NCBI GenBank assembly: GCA_019359045.1
Contig: JAHHIA010000004.1
Span: 248,001 to 312,000, forward strand
From: Scytolyngbya sp. HA4215-MV1
GTDB taxonomy: Bacteria > Cyanobacteriota > Cyanobacteriia > Leptolyngbyales > Leptolyngbyaceae
Reading direction: 5' to 3'
Length of the DNA: 64,000 nucleotides
A program made the position numbers and the translations under genes. Positions 55,467-64,000 of the stretch are shown one piece after another. Below the pieces are notes generated by a model. That model had not been told where the DNA came from and searched no databases. It worked only from the letters and a program-made list of their open reading frames with translations. How positions within the stretch are numbered: the first letter of the stretch is position 1; each line of letters begins with the position of its first letter.

Positions 55467-55573
55467 AGCTAATTAATTGTAAGAAAGGGGCTTGGGGGCT
55501 GTGCCCCCAGGCAGGGAGTTTTATCCCCTCCACCCCCAAGAACATCTTCAAATTAATTTAGCCCAGCGACTTA
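55467..55573. repeat. Repeat, AATTAATTG-AAGAAAGGGG family, copy 2
   Basis: AGCTAATTAATTGTAAGAAA begins it and CTTCAAATTAATTTAGCCC ends it; an internal hairpin (CTTGGGGGC-TGTGCCCCCAG) sits near the left end. It matches 50127-50200 with a longer middle part. Confidence 0.65.
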
Positions 55574-55652
55574 GAAGTTTTGGCTGTTGATTCTTAAGGT
55601 GCAGCGATTTGTGATGCAGGTTGGATTGATGCTGAGAGTTGAGGGTTTGCTA

Positions 55653-56123
55653 TCAGAGACTGGTAGCTAAGGATGCGTGAGTCTCAAAAAATTCCAACAA
55701 AATTTTCTGATGAGGTTTACCAAGCGGACGAACCTGATTTGCTCGTTCGGAGTAGCGATCGCCGCGACGAATATCTTCCAGACTAAATAAGCCCATATCC
55801 CACCCTTCTGAGAGTTGTAGGGCATCCATTTCTACGGTCAGTGGCGCATAAAAAACATGGCGAATAATTGGGTCGTCCCGATAGGAATTGAATAAGGTCA
55901 GATGCGGTGGACTGTAGTGAATTTCTTCTAGCAACTCTCGCTCCATGGCGACTTCTGGCGATTCTCCAGGTTCCAGATGCCCACCAAATAACCCCCAATA
56001 GCCAGGGTAAAGAATGCCCGGAATGTTATCGCGTAATTGCAATAATAATTGCCCTTGGCGGTAGAGAATCGCGATCGCCACAGCCACACGATCGTCGGTA
56101 ATTGGCGCAGATTGATGGGACAT
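55653..56123 (-). CDS. Nudix hydrolase
   Basis: A 156-residue protein with the Nudix box GGHLEPGESPEVAMERELLEEI (G..E.......RE..EE pattern) followed by the fold VAVAIAILYRQGQLLLQLRD and VFYAPLTVEMDALQL. It hydrolyses a nucleoside diphosphate linked to another group with Mg; the substrate is not predictable. The ATG lies in the promoter gap facing a lipoprotein-like gene. Confidence 0.85.
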   Translation of the reverse strand: MSHQSAPITDDRVAVAIAILYRQGQLLLQLRDNIPGILYPGYWGLFGGHLEPGESPEVAMERELLEEIHYSPPHLTLFNSYRDDPIIRHVFYAPLTVEMDALQLSEGWDMGLFSLEDIRRGDRYSERANQVRPLGKPHQKILLEFFETHASLATSL

Positions 56124-56233
56124 TCGGTTCAGGTAGATAATACGACGCTACACTCTGAAACGGTAAAGTTTGGACATAGACGTCCATTAAGGCAGGGATC
56201 GATCAGGGCTACAATCGCCAACCGATCGTCAGT

Positions 56234-56644
56234 TTAGGAAGTGGGCTGCGGTTCTAGCTGCTCGATTAATTCCAGATAAAGCGAACCCTGGTCTTTCCCG
56301 TTCAACGGAATTTTTTTGTAGCGCACCAATCCTTTGATCAAAACCTCTTCTCCAGAGGTGGGGATCGCTGCTTTAGTCAATACCCAAATCATGCCTGTCG
56401 TATCCTGAAGTTGATAGACCTGTTCTCCCAGCAGGGGCACCCGACTGATGACTTTACCTTTGAGATAGACTGTCGTATCGATCGGGCGTTTTTTTTGCAA
56501 CTCCAATACTGTTGTCAGGTCTCCAGTCAATGGATGACTCATCAAACTCAGGCGCGACTGAGCCAGATTTAAGCATCCCGGCATCACCACCAGCCCGGTT
56601 AGTACGAGCAAAATCTTAAAACTATGAATAGAAAATCGTTGCAT
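56234..56644 (-). CDS. Putative lipoprotein with OB-like fold
   Basis: A 136-residue protein with a lipoprotein signal (VLTGLVVMPGC, Cys24) and a five-strand-like core: TVYLKGKVISRVPLLGEQVYQLQDTTGMIWVLTK, EEVLIKGLVRYKKIPLNGKDQGSLYLELI. This pattern resembles the OB-fold nucleotide/oligosaccharide-binding domain proteins of cyanobacteria. Function unknown; likely periplasmic or inner-membrane anchored. Confidence 0.68.
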   Translation of the reverse strand: MQRFSIHSFKILLVLTGLVVMPGCLNLAQSRLSLMSHPLTGDLTTVLELQKKRPIDTTVYLKGKVISRVPLLGEQVYQLQDTTGMIWVLTKAAIPTSGEEVLIKGLVRYKKIPLNGKDQGSLYLELIEQLEPQPTS

Positions 56645-56750
56645 AGGACTGAAACCACGAAGGAATCTAACGCTGTGGTAGCATAAGCAGGCTGATTCAG
56701 TTCAAAAATGGATCAGCTTTCTAGACTTAGGCATTAAGGTGGGTGCTGCA

Positions 56751-57653
56751 ATGTCCTCCCAAATTGCTCAGCTACTTGACGGTAAAACGCTTGCCCAAAA
56801 GATGCAAGCAGAACTGACTCAGCAGGTGCAAGCTTGGACAAGCCAAGGATACCGCCCTCCGGGGTTGGCAGTGCTGATGGTGGGAGATAATCCTGCCAGT
56901 GCAGCTTATGTCAGAAACAAAGAACGGGCTTGCGAGCGGGTTGGGATTGCTTCCTTTGGTCAACATTTTCCAGCCACGATCGGTCAATCGGACTTAGAGC
57001 AAGCCATCCAGGCACTTAACCAGGACGATCAGGTCGATGGCATTCTCGTACAATTACCCTTGCCCCATCATCTGGATGCGGTGACGGCACTAAACTTGAT
57101 TGATCCCAGTAAAGATGCAGACGGATTGCACCCCATGAACCTGGGACGGTTGGTTCGGGGTGAACCAGGAATTCGCAGCTGTACTCCAGCTGGAGTGATG
57201 CGGTTGCTGCAAGAGTATCAAATTGATCTCAAAGGCAAACAATCGGTGGTGATTGGGCGGAGTGTGCTGGTGGGCAAACCCCTGATGCTGATGTTGCTAG
57301 AAGCAGACGCAACTGTGACGATCGCCCATTCTCGTTCCCAAGATTTGGGTGCGATTTCCCGCACGGCAGACATCCTAATCGCTGCTGTCGGTCGTCCCGA
57401 AATGGTCACTGCTGAGATGGTTAAACCGGGTGCAGTAGTCATTGATGTTGGGATTAACCGCATCACCGATTACGAAGGTAATAATCGTTTGGTCGGCGAT
57501 GTCAACTTTGCCTCGGTACAATCCGTCGCTGGATTTATCACCCCTGTTCCCGGTGGCATTGGTGTGATGACGGTGACGATGCTGTTACAAAATACGGTGT
57601 GGAGTTATCAGCAGAATTTTCTGAATGCGCTGTCTGTCCCCTCAGCCTCGTAG
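56751..57653 (+). CDS. folD: Bifunctional methylenetetrahydrofolate dehydrogenase/cyclohydrolase
   Basis: A 300-residue enzyme of one-carbon metabolism that interconverts 5,10-methylene-THF and 10-formyl-THF with NADP. Motifs: [17 protein letters not shown] (catalytic Lys in the YVRNK block), [43 protein letters not shown] and VIDVGINR, ending [15 protein letters not shown]. The ATG at 56751 with AAGGTGGG upstream is chosen over a GTG at 56739. crtE follows in the same direction, as in many cyanobacteria. Confidence 0.96.
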   Translation: MSSQIAQLLDGKTLAQKMQAELTQQVQAWTSQGYRPPGLAVLMVGDNPASAAYVRNKERACERVGIASFGQHFPATIGQSDLEQAIQALNQDDQVDGILVQLPLPHHLDAVTALNLIDPSKDADGLHPMNLGRLVRGEPGIRSCTPAGVMRLLQEYQIDLKGKQSVVIGRSVLVGKPLMLMLLEADATVTIAHSRSQDLGAISRTADILIAAVGRPEMVTAEMVKPGAVVIDVGINRITDYEGNNRLVGDVNFASVQSVAGFITPVPGGIGVMTVTMLLQNTVWSYQQNFLNALSVPSAS

Positions 57654-57854
57654 AATAATTGGATAGAAGGTAAGCGGAACCAAAATCTGATAAGCTTTTA
57701 TTCCCAGTTGAGTCTTTGCAATTTCTGCATGATGATCCTTGGAGTTAAGGTTGCAAAAGATTAAAACTCAGCTTTCGGAGTGTATTAACGAGTACTCTGC
57801 TGGTGTTGGCGCAGCCATTTCCAATGGGTACAGAGTGGTGAAGGAGTACCTGAG

Positions 57855-58805
57855 ATGATTAGTAACCAGGAGCAGGGGACGATCGCTAGTAGTGAAATGA
57901 AGGCATCTCAACCCGACTTAAAATTCGATTTGTCAGCTTATCTGGCATCCCGCAAAGCTCAGGTAGAGGCAGCATTGGAGCGATCGATGCCGATTGTCTA
58001 TCCTGAAAAAATTTACGAGTCGATGCGCTATTCACTGATGGCGGGAGGAAAACGCCTACGTCCAATTTTGTGTCTTGCTGCCTGTGAGCTAGCGGGAGGA
58101 ACATCCGACATCGCCATGCCAACTGCCTGCGCGCTGGAAATGGTTCACACCATGTCTTTAATTCATGATGACCTACCAGCCATGGATAATGACGACTACC
58201 GCCGGGGCAAACTTACAAACCACAAGGTCTATGGGGAGGACATCGCTATCCTGGCAGGGGATGGTTTATTGGCTTATGCTTTCGAGTACATTGTCACTTG
58301 CACACACAATGTGTTACCCAAAAATCTGCTCGAAGTGGTTGCGCGGCTGGGACGTGCCGTGGGGGCAGCAGGGTTAGTCGGTGGACAAGTTGTCGATCTG
58401 GAATCGGAAGGCAAAACTGATGTTGCCCTGGAAACTCTAAATTTTATCCATACCCATAAAACGGCAGCCCTCCTGGAGGCAAGTGTAGTTTGTGGGGCAG
58501 TGCTTGCAGATGCGCCTGAAGCCGATCGTCAACGTCTGGTTCGCTATTCTCAAGATATTGGGCTGGCATTCCAAATCGTGGATGATGTTTTGGATATCAC
58601 TGCAACCCAAGAAGCGCTCGGCAAAACTGTTGGCAAAGACTTGCAAGCCAAAAAGGTGACCTATCCCAGTATTTGGGGAATTGAAGAATCCAAACGACAG
58701 GCACGACAATTGGTCGAAAAAGCCAAATCTGAGCTGTCCGTTTTTGGAGAAGCTGCCCGCCCCTTGCAAGCGATCGCTGATTTCATCACTGCTCGCACTT
58801 ATTAA
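57855..58805 (+). CDS. crtE: Geranylgeranyl diphosphate synthase CrtE
   Basis: A 316-residue all-trans polyprenyl synthase. It carries the first Asp-rich motif [16 protein letters not shown] and the second [20 protein letters not shown], and [18 protein letters not shown]. It joins isopentenyl diphosphates to the C20 precursor of carotenoids, chlorophyll phytol and quinones. AAGGAG is eight bases before the ATG. It sits between folD and a DUF212 gene, a conserved order. Confidence 0.95.
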   Translation: MISNQEQGTIASSEMKASQPDLKFDLSAYLASRKAQVEAALERSMPIVYPEKIYESMRYSLMAGGKRLRPILCLAACELAGGTSDIAMPTACALEMVHTMSLIHDDLPAMDNDDYRRGKLTNHKVYGEDIAILAGDGLLAYAFEYIVTCTHNVLPKNLLEVVARLGRAVGAAGLVGGQVVDLESEGKTDVALETLNFIHTHKTAALLEASVVCGAVLADAPEADRQRLVRYSQDIGLAFQIVDDVLDITATQEALGKTVGKDLQAKKVTYPSIWGIEESKRQARQLVEKAKSELSVFGEAARPLQAIADFITARTY

Positions 58806-58898
58806 GCGCTGGTTCATTAGTTTGCTTGAGTTCAGTTGGGCAAACTTTCCCTTCGCACCATTCAACGTTTTAACAATTCTCACTCAGATGCAACCAAC

Positions 58899-59354
58899 AT
58901 GCAGGACTTTGGGGCAATCCTAGATAACCGGGTACTGTTCGTAGCCTTGATGGCATGTTTTTTTGCACAGGGATTAAAACTTGTCATTGATCTGGTGAAA
59001 AATCAGAAACTGAATGTGCATGTTCTGGTAGAAACGGGCGGAATGCCGAGTGCACACTCGGCACTGGTGGCAGCATTAGCTACTGAGGTGGGACAAACCG
59101 CAGGCTGGAGCAGTAACCAGTTTGCGATCGCTGCCATTTTCGCCTTCATTGTCATGTACGATGCCGCCGGAGTCCGCCAGGCAGCCGGCAAGCAAGCTCG
59201 TATTCTCAACCAGATCATCGACCAGTTTTCTCAAGAAGATTATCAATGGACAGAAGATCGATTGAAGGAACTCCTGGGGCATACTCCTGTTCAGGTAATT
59301 GTTGGCTCAATTTTAGGAATTACGATTTCCTGGCTAGCAGAACTGGCATATTAA
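58899..59354 (+). CDS. Divergent PAP2 family (DUF212) membrane protein
   Basis: A 151-residue membrane protein of the divergent PAP2 type: FVALMACFFAQGLKLVIDL, VETGGMPSAHSALVAALATEVG (GMPSAHSA conserved), FAIAAIFAFIVMYDAAGVRQAAGKQARILNQI, and LLGHTPVQVIVGSILGITISWL. Classical PAP2 phosphatases use PSGH; this branch has PSAHS and is found beside crtE in cyanobacteria, so a lipid phosphate role is plausible. The ATG at 58899 gives the usual length; a TTG at 58836 is not needed. Confidence 0.9.
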   Translation: MQDFGAILDNRVLFVALMACFFAQGLKLVIDLVKNQKLNVHVLVETGGMPSAHSALVAALATEVGQTAGWSSNQFAIAAIFAFIVMYDAAGVRQAAGKQARILNQIIDQFSQEDYQWTEDRLKELLGHTPVQVIVGSILGITISWLAELAY

Positions 59355-59499
59355 TTTCTCTTTACACTTAAGAACATCAAAAAAATTACGGCAAAGTGGG
59401 TGCATCAATTTTTATGGAAGCTGTTAACATAGCTCGTTATGGTTATGGTTCCATTTCCGAGTTTGGCTCTTCCTTACACCGTCACGGTCGATCGCGCCT

Positions 59500-60516
59500 A
59501 TGCCTTCCCAAGAGTTTTCTAACACGCTGACTGATCCTCTCTCTGCCCACGTAGGTCACGCTCCCCAGTCCCAACCCTATCAAGCAGAAAGTGTTGATGC
59601 TCCAGAAGTTTTGCCAGATTCGAGTTCGACTCTGGTAGAAACCTATGCAGACAGCTTAATGGATGAGTTATTTGGCGACGTAGAGCAAATCTTGCAAAGG
59701 GGCGTCAAGTTGCCCGCCGAACCCGTGAGAGCTGAGCCTCCTACCTCATCAACCTTCAACATTCCCCAACTCGTTTTTTCATCCTCGTTACTCTCTCGCC
59801 CAAACGACCCAGAAGCCATCTCAGAAGCCCCCATTGTGGTTCCTGACAGCGTGGTTGATAAACATCGCAAATCTCAACGATCGCTGGATCGGTTGTTATT
59901 AGTAGCCGGATTCGCGTCTATTTTATTAACGGCTTTAGCATGGGCGGTTTTGCAGCAACGCGCTACCCCCCCCAGCACCACTCCAGTGGCGACAGCGCTT
60001 GCCCCTCAACAGCAGGCAGACAGCCAGTTTATGAATTATTTGCAACGATCGCTGGATACCCTCAGCCAACGCAAAAGTAGCCCTTCGCCCACGGGTGTTG
60101 CTGCTGTGCCACCCGGTACCCTACCAAAAGTGGATGTCAAGGGTAGCCCCGTCCCTGCTACCAATTCTGCAAAACCGACAGCATCTCCACAGCGGATTTA
60201 CATTCCTATCTTTGGCAGTCCTAAAAACATGGGCAATGGTGCTGCTCCTGCATCGGTTGTCGTAGTGCCTGCCAACCCAAATCAAACCCAACCTCTGACT
60301 CCGGCTGAGCCGCTGGTACAGCGAACTTTAGTTGGAGTGTTAGAACTGGGCGATCGCTCCGCTGCTCTGTTTGAGCTAAACGGTGTCACCCAGCGCTATC
60401 AGGTAGGCGAAAGTATTGGTAGTAGCGGTTGGACCTTGGTGGACATTTCTAAAAATCAGGCAGTGATTCGTCGCAATGGCGAAGTTCGCTCAATTTTTGT
60501 AGGGCAAAAGCTCTAA
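59500..60516 (+). CDS. GspC-like (type II secretion/pilus-associated) protein
   Basis: A 338-residue bitopic protein. The N-terminal 125 residues are acidic and disordered, a single membrane helix follows at about 130-150 (RLLLVAGFASILLTALAWAVL), then a Pro/Ser-rich linker, and the C-terminal domain RTLVGVLELGDRSAALFELNGVTQRYQVGESIG with DISKNQAVIRRNGEVRSIFVG. That domain has the layout of the GspC/PilP homology region that binds a secretin. No other secretion genes are in view. Confidence 0.68.
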   Translation: MPSQEFSNTLTDPLSAHVGHAPQSQPYQAESVDAPEVLPDSSSTLVETYADSLMDELFGDVEQILQRGVKLPAEPVRAEPPTSSTFNIPQLVFSSSLLSRPNDPEAISEAPIVVPDSVVDKHRKSQRSLDRLLLVAGFASILLTALAWAVLQQRATPPSTTPVATALAPQQQADSQFMNYLQRSLDTLSQRKSSPSPTGVAAVPPGTLPKVDVKGSPVPATNSAKPTASPQRIYIPIFGSPKNMGNGAAPASVVVVPANPNQTQPLTPAEPLVQRTLVGVLELGDRSAALFELNGVTQRYQVGESIGSSGWTLVDISKNQAVIRRNGEVRSIFVGQKL

Positions 60517-60891
60517 GGTGATGTCATCCCTTTGATGGAACTCGAGATCTCCCTGATTCTGACGGATTTTGTGTTGGATCTCTGAAATTCTGTAAGGGCT
60601 TAGCATACCCTGCGGGAAGCAAGCTTCGGGCAATATTCTTTGCAAGATTGCATAGATTTTTAGCCGAATGCCAAGCCCCTAAGTCAGGTCAACACAAACT
60701 GAGGTAGAACCAGGGATTTCCTCAGGAAAATTTTCTAAATTTGTATCCCTGGAAGAATTGACTGTTTTAAAAAAATTATCTGGCAGAGTGAGAAGGGAAT
60801 TTTAGGTTGCAGATTGCAGATTCGAGAGCGCAAACTGTAAGCAGGCATCTTCAATCTCAAGTTTGCAATCTCAAATCCAGGAGTTTCCACC
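60517..60891. other. Intergenic region with hairpin repeat
   Basis: Most of the gap is the GCATTCGG-family repeat at 60553-60713. No gene is recognised. Confidence 0.6.
60553..60713. repeat. Dispersed repeat, GCATTCGG family, copy with insert
   Basis: Inverted relative to 17241-17382 and aligned along the full length, with arms GGGCTTAGCAT and GCCGAATGCCAAGCCCC. A block of about 19 bases (CCTGCGGGAAGCAAGC, near 60608-60625) interrupts the left arm; this block is itself a short GC-rich palindromic word. Confidence 0.75.
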
Positions 60892-61467
60892 ATGGGCTTA
60901 TTCGACGATCTCAGCCGTTTTCTTGAAACCCGGTTAGAGGAATTTCTACGTAACAATCCCCAGCTGGAACTACAAGCGATCGAAGAAAAATTACGCGATC
61001 AGGAGCAAGAAGCCCTGAACTTGATGACAGACCTGCACTTGCGCGAACAAAAGATGCAGGAAGAGATCCTGGCCTTGGCACAAGAGGTACAACGCTGGCA
61101 CATTCGTGTAGACAAAGCAAAAGCTGCCGGACGGTTCGATTTACTAGAGCCCGCCCAGGAGCGCGAAGCTGCATTGTTGCGGGAAGGCAATCAGCGCTGG
61201 GGGCAAATGGAGATGGTGCGCGAACGGATTAAGCAAACGGAAGAGTTGCAGCGCAAAATCCAGATACGGCGGCAAGAAGTTCAGGTTAAAGCTGCGCAGG
61301 CGCAAGCTGCTCGCGCCAGTGCTAAAGTCGAACAACAATGGCAAACTACGGGATGGAATCAGAGCAATAGTTATATCCACAGTGCTGCTGACCCCTTAGA
61401 AAAGCAATTTCGCCAGTGGGAAATGGATGAAGAATTGGACGATCTGAAACGTAATTTGGGGCGCTAA
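60892..61467 (+). CDS. Coiled-coil protein (TIGR04376-like)
   Basis: A 191-residue protein, almost wholly alpha-helical: GLFDDLSRFLETRLEEFLRNNPQLELQAIEEKLRDQEQEALNL, then long Gln/Glu/Arg-rich helices with heptad pattern (REQKMQEEILALAQEVQRWHIRVDKAKAAG) and QRKIQIRRQEVQVKAAQAQAARA. It matches my memory of TIGR04376, a cyanobacterial family without known function. ATG at 60892. Possibly a membrane-peripheral or structural protein. Confidence 0.8.
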   Translation: MGLFDDLSRFLETRLEEFLRNNPQLELQAIEEKLRDQEQEALNLMTDLHLREQKMQEEILALAQEVQRWHIRVDKAKAAGRFDLLEPAQEREAALLREGNQRWGQMEMVRERIKQTEELQRKIQIRRQEVQVKAAQAQAARASAKVEQQWQTTGWNQSNSYIHSAADPLEKQFRQWEMDEELDDLKRNLGR

Positions 61468-61517
61468 ATATAAGTGAGCAAAGTACAAAGGCATTGATTG
61501 AGGATAACAACACTGGA

Positions 61518-62384
61518 ATGCGCTACCAAATTACGCACACGATCGCTTATCAATACAGCACATCGGTGCGATTGCAGCCTCACCTTGTACGATTACGCCC
61601 CCGATCAGATAGCAGCCAAACACTCCACAACTTTTCCCTCAGTCTCTCGCCTACGCCGATCGGGCGTTCCGAACTTATTGAACTTGATGGTAATAGTATT
61701 CTCAAGGTGTGGTTTGCGCCTCAACCTGTCCAGCAGTTGGAAGTCAAAGCCATCTCTCAGGTAGAAACCTATCGTACCAATCCATTCGACTATTTGATGG
61801 AAAGTTGGGCGTTGCACTTGCCGATCGACTATCCAATGTCCCAGTCGCAAGCACTTCAGCCTTATCTGGGTGATGCCTGGGTAAATGGTTCCGATCCAGT
61901 CGTGGCGCAGTTGGCGCAAGAGGTCTATGCTGCTGTTTCAGGCAAAACCGACTTGTTTTTAATGGAACTCAATCAGCGCATTTATCAACATTGCAACTAT
62001 ATGACTCGTGAGACCGGCGATCCCTTGCTACCCGGAATCACCTGGAGCCAAAAACTGGGTTCCTGTCGCGACTTCGCCGTTCTGTTTATGGCAACCTGTC
62101 GGGCAGTGGGGATTGCCGCTCGATTTGTCAGCGGTTACGAAGAAGGTGATCCCGATGCGCCAGAACGGCATCTCCACGCCTGGGCAGAAGCTTACCTGCC
62201 GGGTGCTGGATGGCGTGGGTTTGACCCAACTCACGGGTTAGCAGTGAGCGATCGCCATATTGCCTTAGCGGCTAGCCCGATCTCGCGTGCCGCTGCTCCC
62301 TTTGTCGGGTCATTTCAAGGCAATGATGTACAAACAACCATGAGCTATTCCCTATCTATTCAATTGCTTGCCAATGAACCCTAA
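61518..62384 (+). CDS. Transglutaminase-like family protein
   Basis: A 288-residue protein with the bacterial transglutaminase-like N-terminal domain (YQITHTIAYQYSTSVRLQPHLVRLRPR) and the catalytic core with Cys in GSCRDFAVLFMATCRAVGI, His in HLHAWAEAYLPGAGW and Asp in FDPTHGLAV. Members act as peptidases or amidases on peptide bonds. The ATG at 61518 is taken since the family begins at MRYQITHT. The next gene overlaps its end. Confidence 0.88.
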   Translation: MRYQITHTIAYQYSTSVRLQPHLVRLRPRSDSSQTLHNFSLSLSPTPIGRSELIELDGNSILKVWFAPQPVQQLEVKAISQVETYRTNPFDYLMESWALHLPIDYPMSQSQALQPYLGDAWVNGSDPVVAQLAQEVYAAVSGKTDLFLMELNQRIYQHCNYMTRETGDPLLPGITWSQKLGSCRDFAVLFMATCRAVGIAARFVSGYEEGDPDAPERHLHAWAEAYLPGAGWRGFDPTHGLAVSDRHIALAASPISRAAAPFVGSFQGNDVQTTMSYSLSIQLLANEP

Positions 62385-63180
62385 ATTTGCGCTCCCAATG
62401 GTCAGAGTCAATCCCAAAAAACTTTTAGGAAAAATCATTGCGATCGCATGGTTGGGATCTGTGATCGGCTGTTCTCCCGCGGCGCAAAATTCCACAGAAG
62501 TGCCCTCACCATCAACCCAAAATTCGCCTGTTCCAACCACTTCTGTTAGCACTTCTACCCAACCTCAAGCTTCACCCTCGCCACTGACAATTCCTGACGA
62601 AAAATTTAATGCTCAACTCAATAACGTCAAAGACACAGTGTTAAAAGATCAGTATTTGGCTGCCCTCAAAGCCTTTGCTGATATTCCCAAAGAAAGACCG
62701 GAATACCAGGCAATCGTGGCGAAAATGCTGCATCATCAAGATCGCGTTTTCGAGATGTTGAGTGATTGTGAGAGCGAAGATCCGGCCGTGATTCAGCGCT
62801 CTGAGTTTTATAAAATTTCTGACCAACAATTTATTTTTCAAAGAGTCTGTTTTCTGGCTGCTTACAACGTGAGCTATGCCTTCTTCCTATACACCGAAAC
62901 TCCAACGGATGCTCAGGTAAAACCCCTCAAAATTACCACGTATCGCCAAGACGAAAATACCAAAGAAATCTCCAAAGAAGATTCTCATCTTTTTGCCGGA
63001 CTTGCCAAGTATGACGAGAAAAATCAGGAACTTTCACTCATCAGCAAATATCGTGGCATTGGCGATTGTGGCATTTCAGGCAAATACCAATTTCAAAATA
63101 ATGAATTGGTGCTGCAAGAATTTTTAGCCGACTTTGAATGCGACGGCAAAATTGAATTCAACAAAGTTTATCCTCAGTGA
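62374..63180 (+). CDS. Putative lipoprotein, function unknown
   Basis: A protein of about 268 residues with a lipobox (WLGSVIGC) and a Ser/Thr/Pro-rich linker (NSTEVPSPSTQNS) followed by a globular domain with FADIPKERPEYQ, LSDCESEDPAVIQRSEFYKISDQQF, YRGIGDCGISGKYQFQ and EFLADFECDG. The Cys pair in CDG and GDCG may form a disulfide. It overlaps the transglutaminase stop; an ATG at 62398 is an alternative start with a shorter signal peptide. I recognise no family. Confidence 0.65.
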   Translation: MNPKFALPMVRVNPKKLLGKIIAIAWLGSVIGCSPAAQNSTEVPSPSTQNSPVPTTSVSTSTQPQASPSPLTIPDEKFNAQLNNVKDTVLKDQYLAALKAFADIPKERPEYQAIVAKMLHHQDRVFEMLSDCESEDPAVIQRSEFYKISDQQFIFQRVCFLAAYNVSYAFFLYTETPTDAQVKPLKITTYRQDENTKEISKEDSHLFAGLAKYDEKNQELSLISKYRGIGDCGISGKYQFQNNELVLQEFLADFECDGKIEFNKVYPQ

Positions 63181-63202
63181 AGCAAGTCGGAGATCGCTGT
63201 CT

Positions 63203-63862
63203 TTATAAGGTAAAGTCCTGTTCAAACTGACTGCGAGTTATAGGCTGGCTGAGTTCTAAACCTTCGCCACCTAATACCCCCAGCGGTTTACCCTCCACCG
63301 AGATCCAGACTTTGGCTTTGGGGTCAATGCTGGTTACCGTGTAGGTTATCTGCGCCACCCTACCGGTCATCGAAGCGCTGCCTCCGCCTGCCTTAAAGTC
63401 CGAAGACAAATCGATATGAATCCCATCAGAAGCCACCTGCAGACTCCGCAGTTTGGTTGCTTTAGGAATAGTGCTGATCAAATTGGGCTGGTTGGAACCT
63501 GCCAGCAATTGGGTCAAGGTAGCTTGTAAGACGGCATCTGGCTGATCTACCACTTTCAGCTTGACACGAGCAGGAGCCAATGTCATGTGGCGGTTGGCAT
63601 CCTTGAGCCAGTAGATTTCAACCGTGCGTTCGATCGTCACCGTTGAGGCAGATGACTGGGATGTGCCAGCAGTGGGAGCAGAAGGCTGTACCGCAGGCGA
63701 GTGTAAGGTCTGAGCAGAGGGGTTGGTTGGCACAGCGGACTGTTGGGTGGGGGCTGCTTGCCAAACCCACCAGGCAGTCGCACTTCCGGTTGCCAGCACC
63801 AGCCCCGACAACCCAACCAAAATACCCAGCGGAACCCGACGAGTCGATTTGCGATCTTCCAT
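63203..63862 (-). CDS. GerMN domain protein
   Basis: A 219-residue membrane-anchored protein: a single helix (LGILVGLSGLVLATGSATAWWVW), a Ser/Thr/Pro linker, and a GerMN domain (TVEIYWLKDANRHMTLAPARVKL, LQATLTQLLAGSNQPN, DGIHIDLSSDF). GerMN occurs in the spore germination protein GerM but also in many non-sporulating bacteria, where it may bind peptidoglycan. The ATG at 63862 has GGAGGG seven bases upstream; an ATG at 63877 overlaps that site. Confidence 0.82.
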   Translation of the reverse strand: MEDRKSTRRVPLGILVGLSGLVLATGSATAWWVWQAAPTQQSAVPTNPSAQTLHSPAVQPSAPTAGTSQSSASTVTIERTVEIYWLKDANRHMTLAPARVKLKVVDQPDAVLQATLTQLLAGSNQPNLISTIPKATKLRSLQVASDGIHIDLSSDFKAGGGSASMTGRVAQITYTVTSIDPKAKVWISVEGKPLGVLGGEGLELSQPITRSQFEQDFTL

Positions 63863-64000
63863 ATCTATGCCCTCCATAAAAATAAGCTGAATGTGAGGGG
63901 CTACCCATCACTACAAGAGTGACAAAGGCTTTTCAGCAGAACTAGGAGATTTTGAATTGTAAATTTGAATGGGGCAGTCGTTCGTGACTGTCAAAAGCGA

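Noticed and set aside
63203-63862. Sporulation gene because of the GerMN domain
   Set aside because: Cyanobacteria do not make endospores; the domain is common in non-sporulating bacteria.

Overview
The window is a stretch of cyanobacterial chromosome. It carries photosystem and chlorophyll genes (psbZ, chlP), the split atpB-atpE pair of the ATP synthase, an alternative-oxidase locus of cyanobacterial type, an SLH-domain porin, DUF928 proteins, crtE next to folD, and frequent GCGATCGC (HIP1) octamers. Gene order around psbZ-ribH, folD-crtE-DUF212 and grxD-bolA also fits a filamentous or Leptolyngbya-like cyanobacterium; the genus cannot be fixed from sequence alone.

Bases 1-17,200 are accessory and visibly decaying. 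They start with the 5' part of a NACHT (STAND) NTPase cut by the window edge. Next come a GFA-fold protein, a MerA-like flavoprotein, an SDR enzyme beside a GMC-oxidoreductase scrap, two NTF2-fold proteins, a WD40 STAND pseudogene, a Pro/Thr/Gly-repeat secreted protein and a type II NADH dehydrogenase. A respiratory locus follows: two DUF2231 proteins, a small membrane protein, a subunit II truncated after its first membrane segment, and a reading frame that begins as cytochrome oxidase subunit I and ends as subunit III. Then come a CDF cation transporter, an AI-2E-type permease and a glycogen-debranching pseudogene. At least five genes here look like products of internal deletion.

Bases 17,700-21,575 hold the most unusual item: two tandem genes with the same N-terminal leader as cargo of extracellular contractile injection systems (eCIS), one with a complete DUF4157 domain, fused to two different C-terminal domains that look like Cys/His hydrolases. 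The first is split by a one-base frameshift. No injection-system structural genes are visible nearby.

Bases 21,700-64,000 are mostly housekeeping: an LpxA-like acyltransferase lacking the catalytic His, RNA modification (RsmB-like, MnmH, TrhO, TadA), an iron/carbohydrate-type porin, a retropepsin-like lipoprotein, atpB-atpE, three tandem DUF928 genes, tRNA-Gly(GCC), ribH, psbZ, a cytochrome P450, chlP, cysA, pdhB, a second geranylgeranyl-reductase-like flavoprotein, a PIN/TRAM protein, hemW, grxD-bolA, a subtilase with P domain, plsC, tadA, grxC, a CadD-like exporter, a Nudix hydrolase, folD, crtE, a DUF212 phosphatase-like protein, a GspC-like protein, a transglutaminase and a GerMN protein.

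Short mobile-element-like repeats (MITE-like) lie in many of the larger intergenic gaps. At least four families can be seen: the TTGCTGAA family (five copies), the GCATTCGG hairpin family (three), the AATTAATTG-AAGAAAGGGG family (two) and a TATACCAATTC element (one). Intrinsic terminators, including a perfect 32-bp palindrome, mark several transcription-unit ends.
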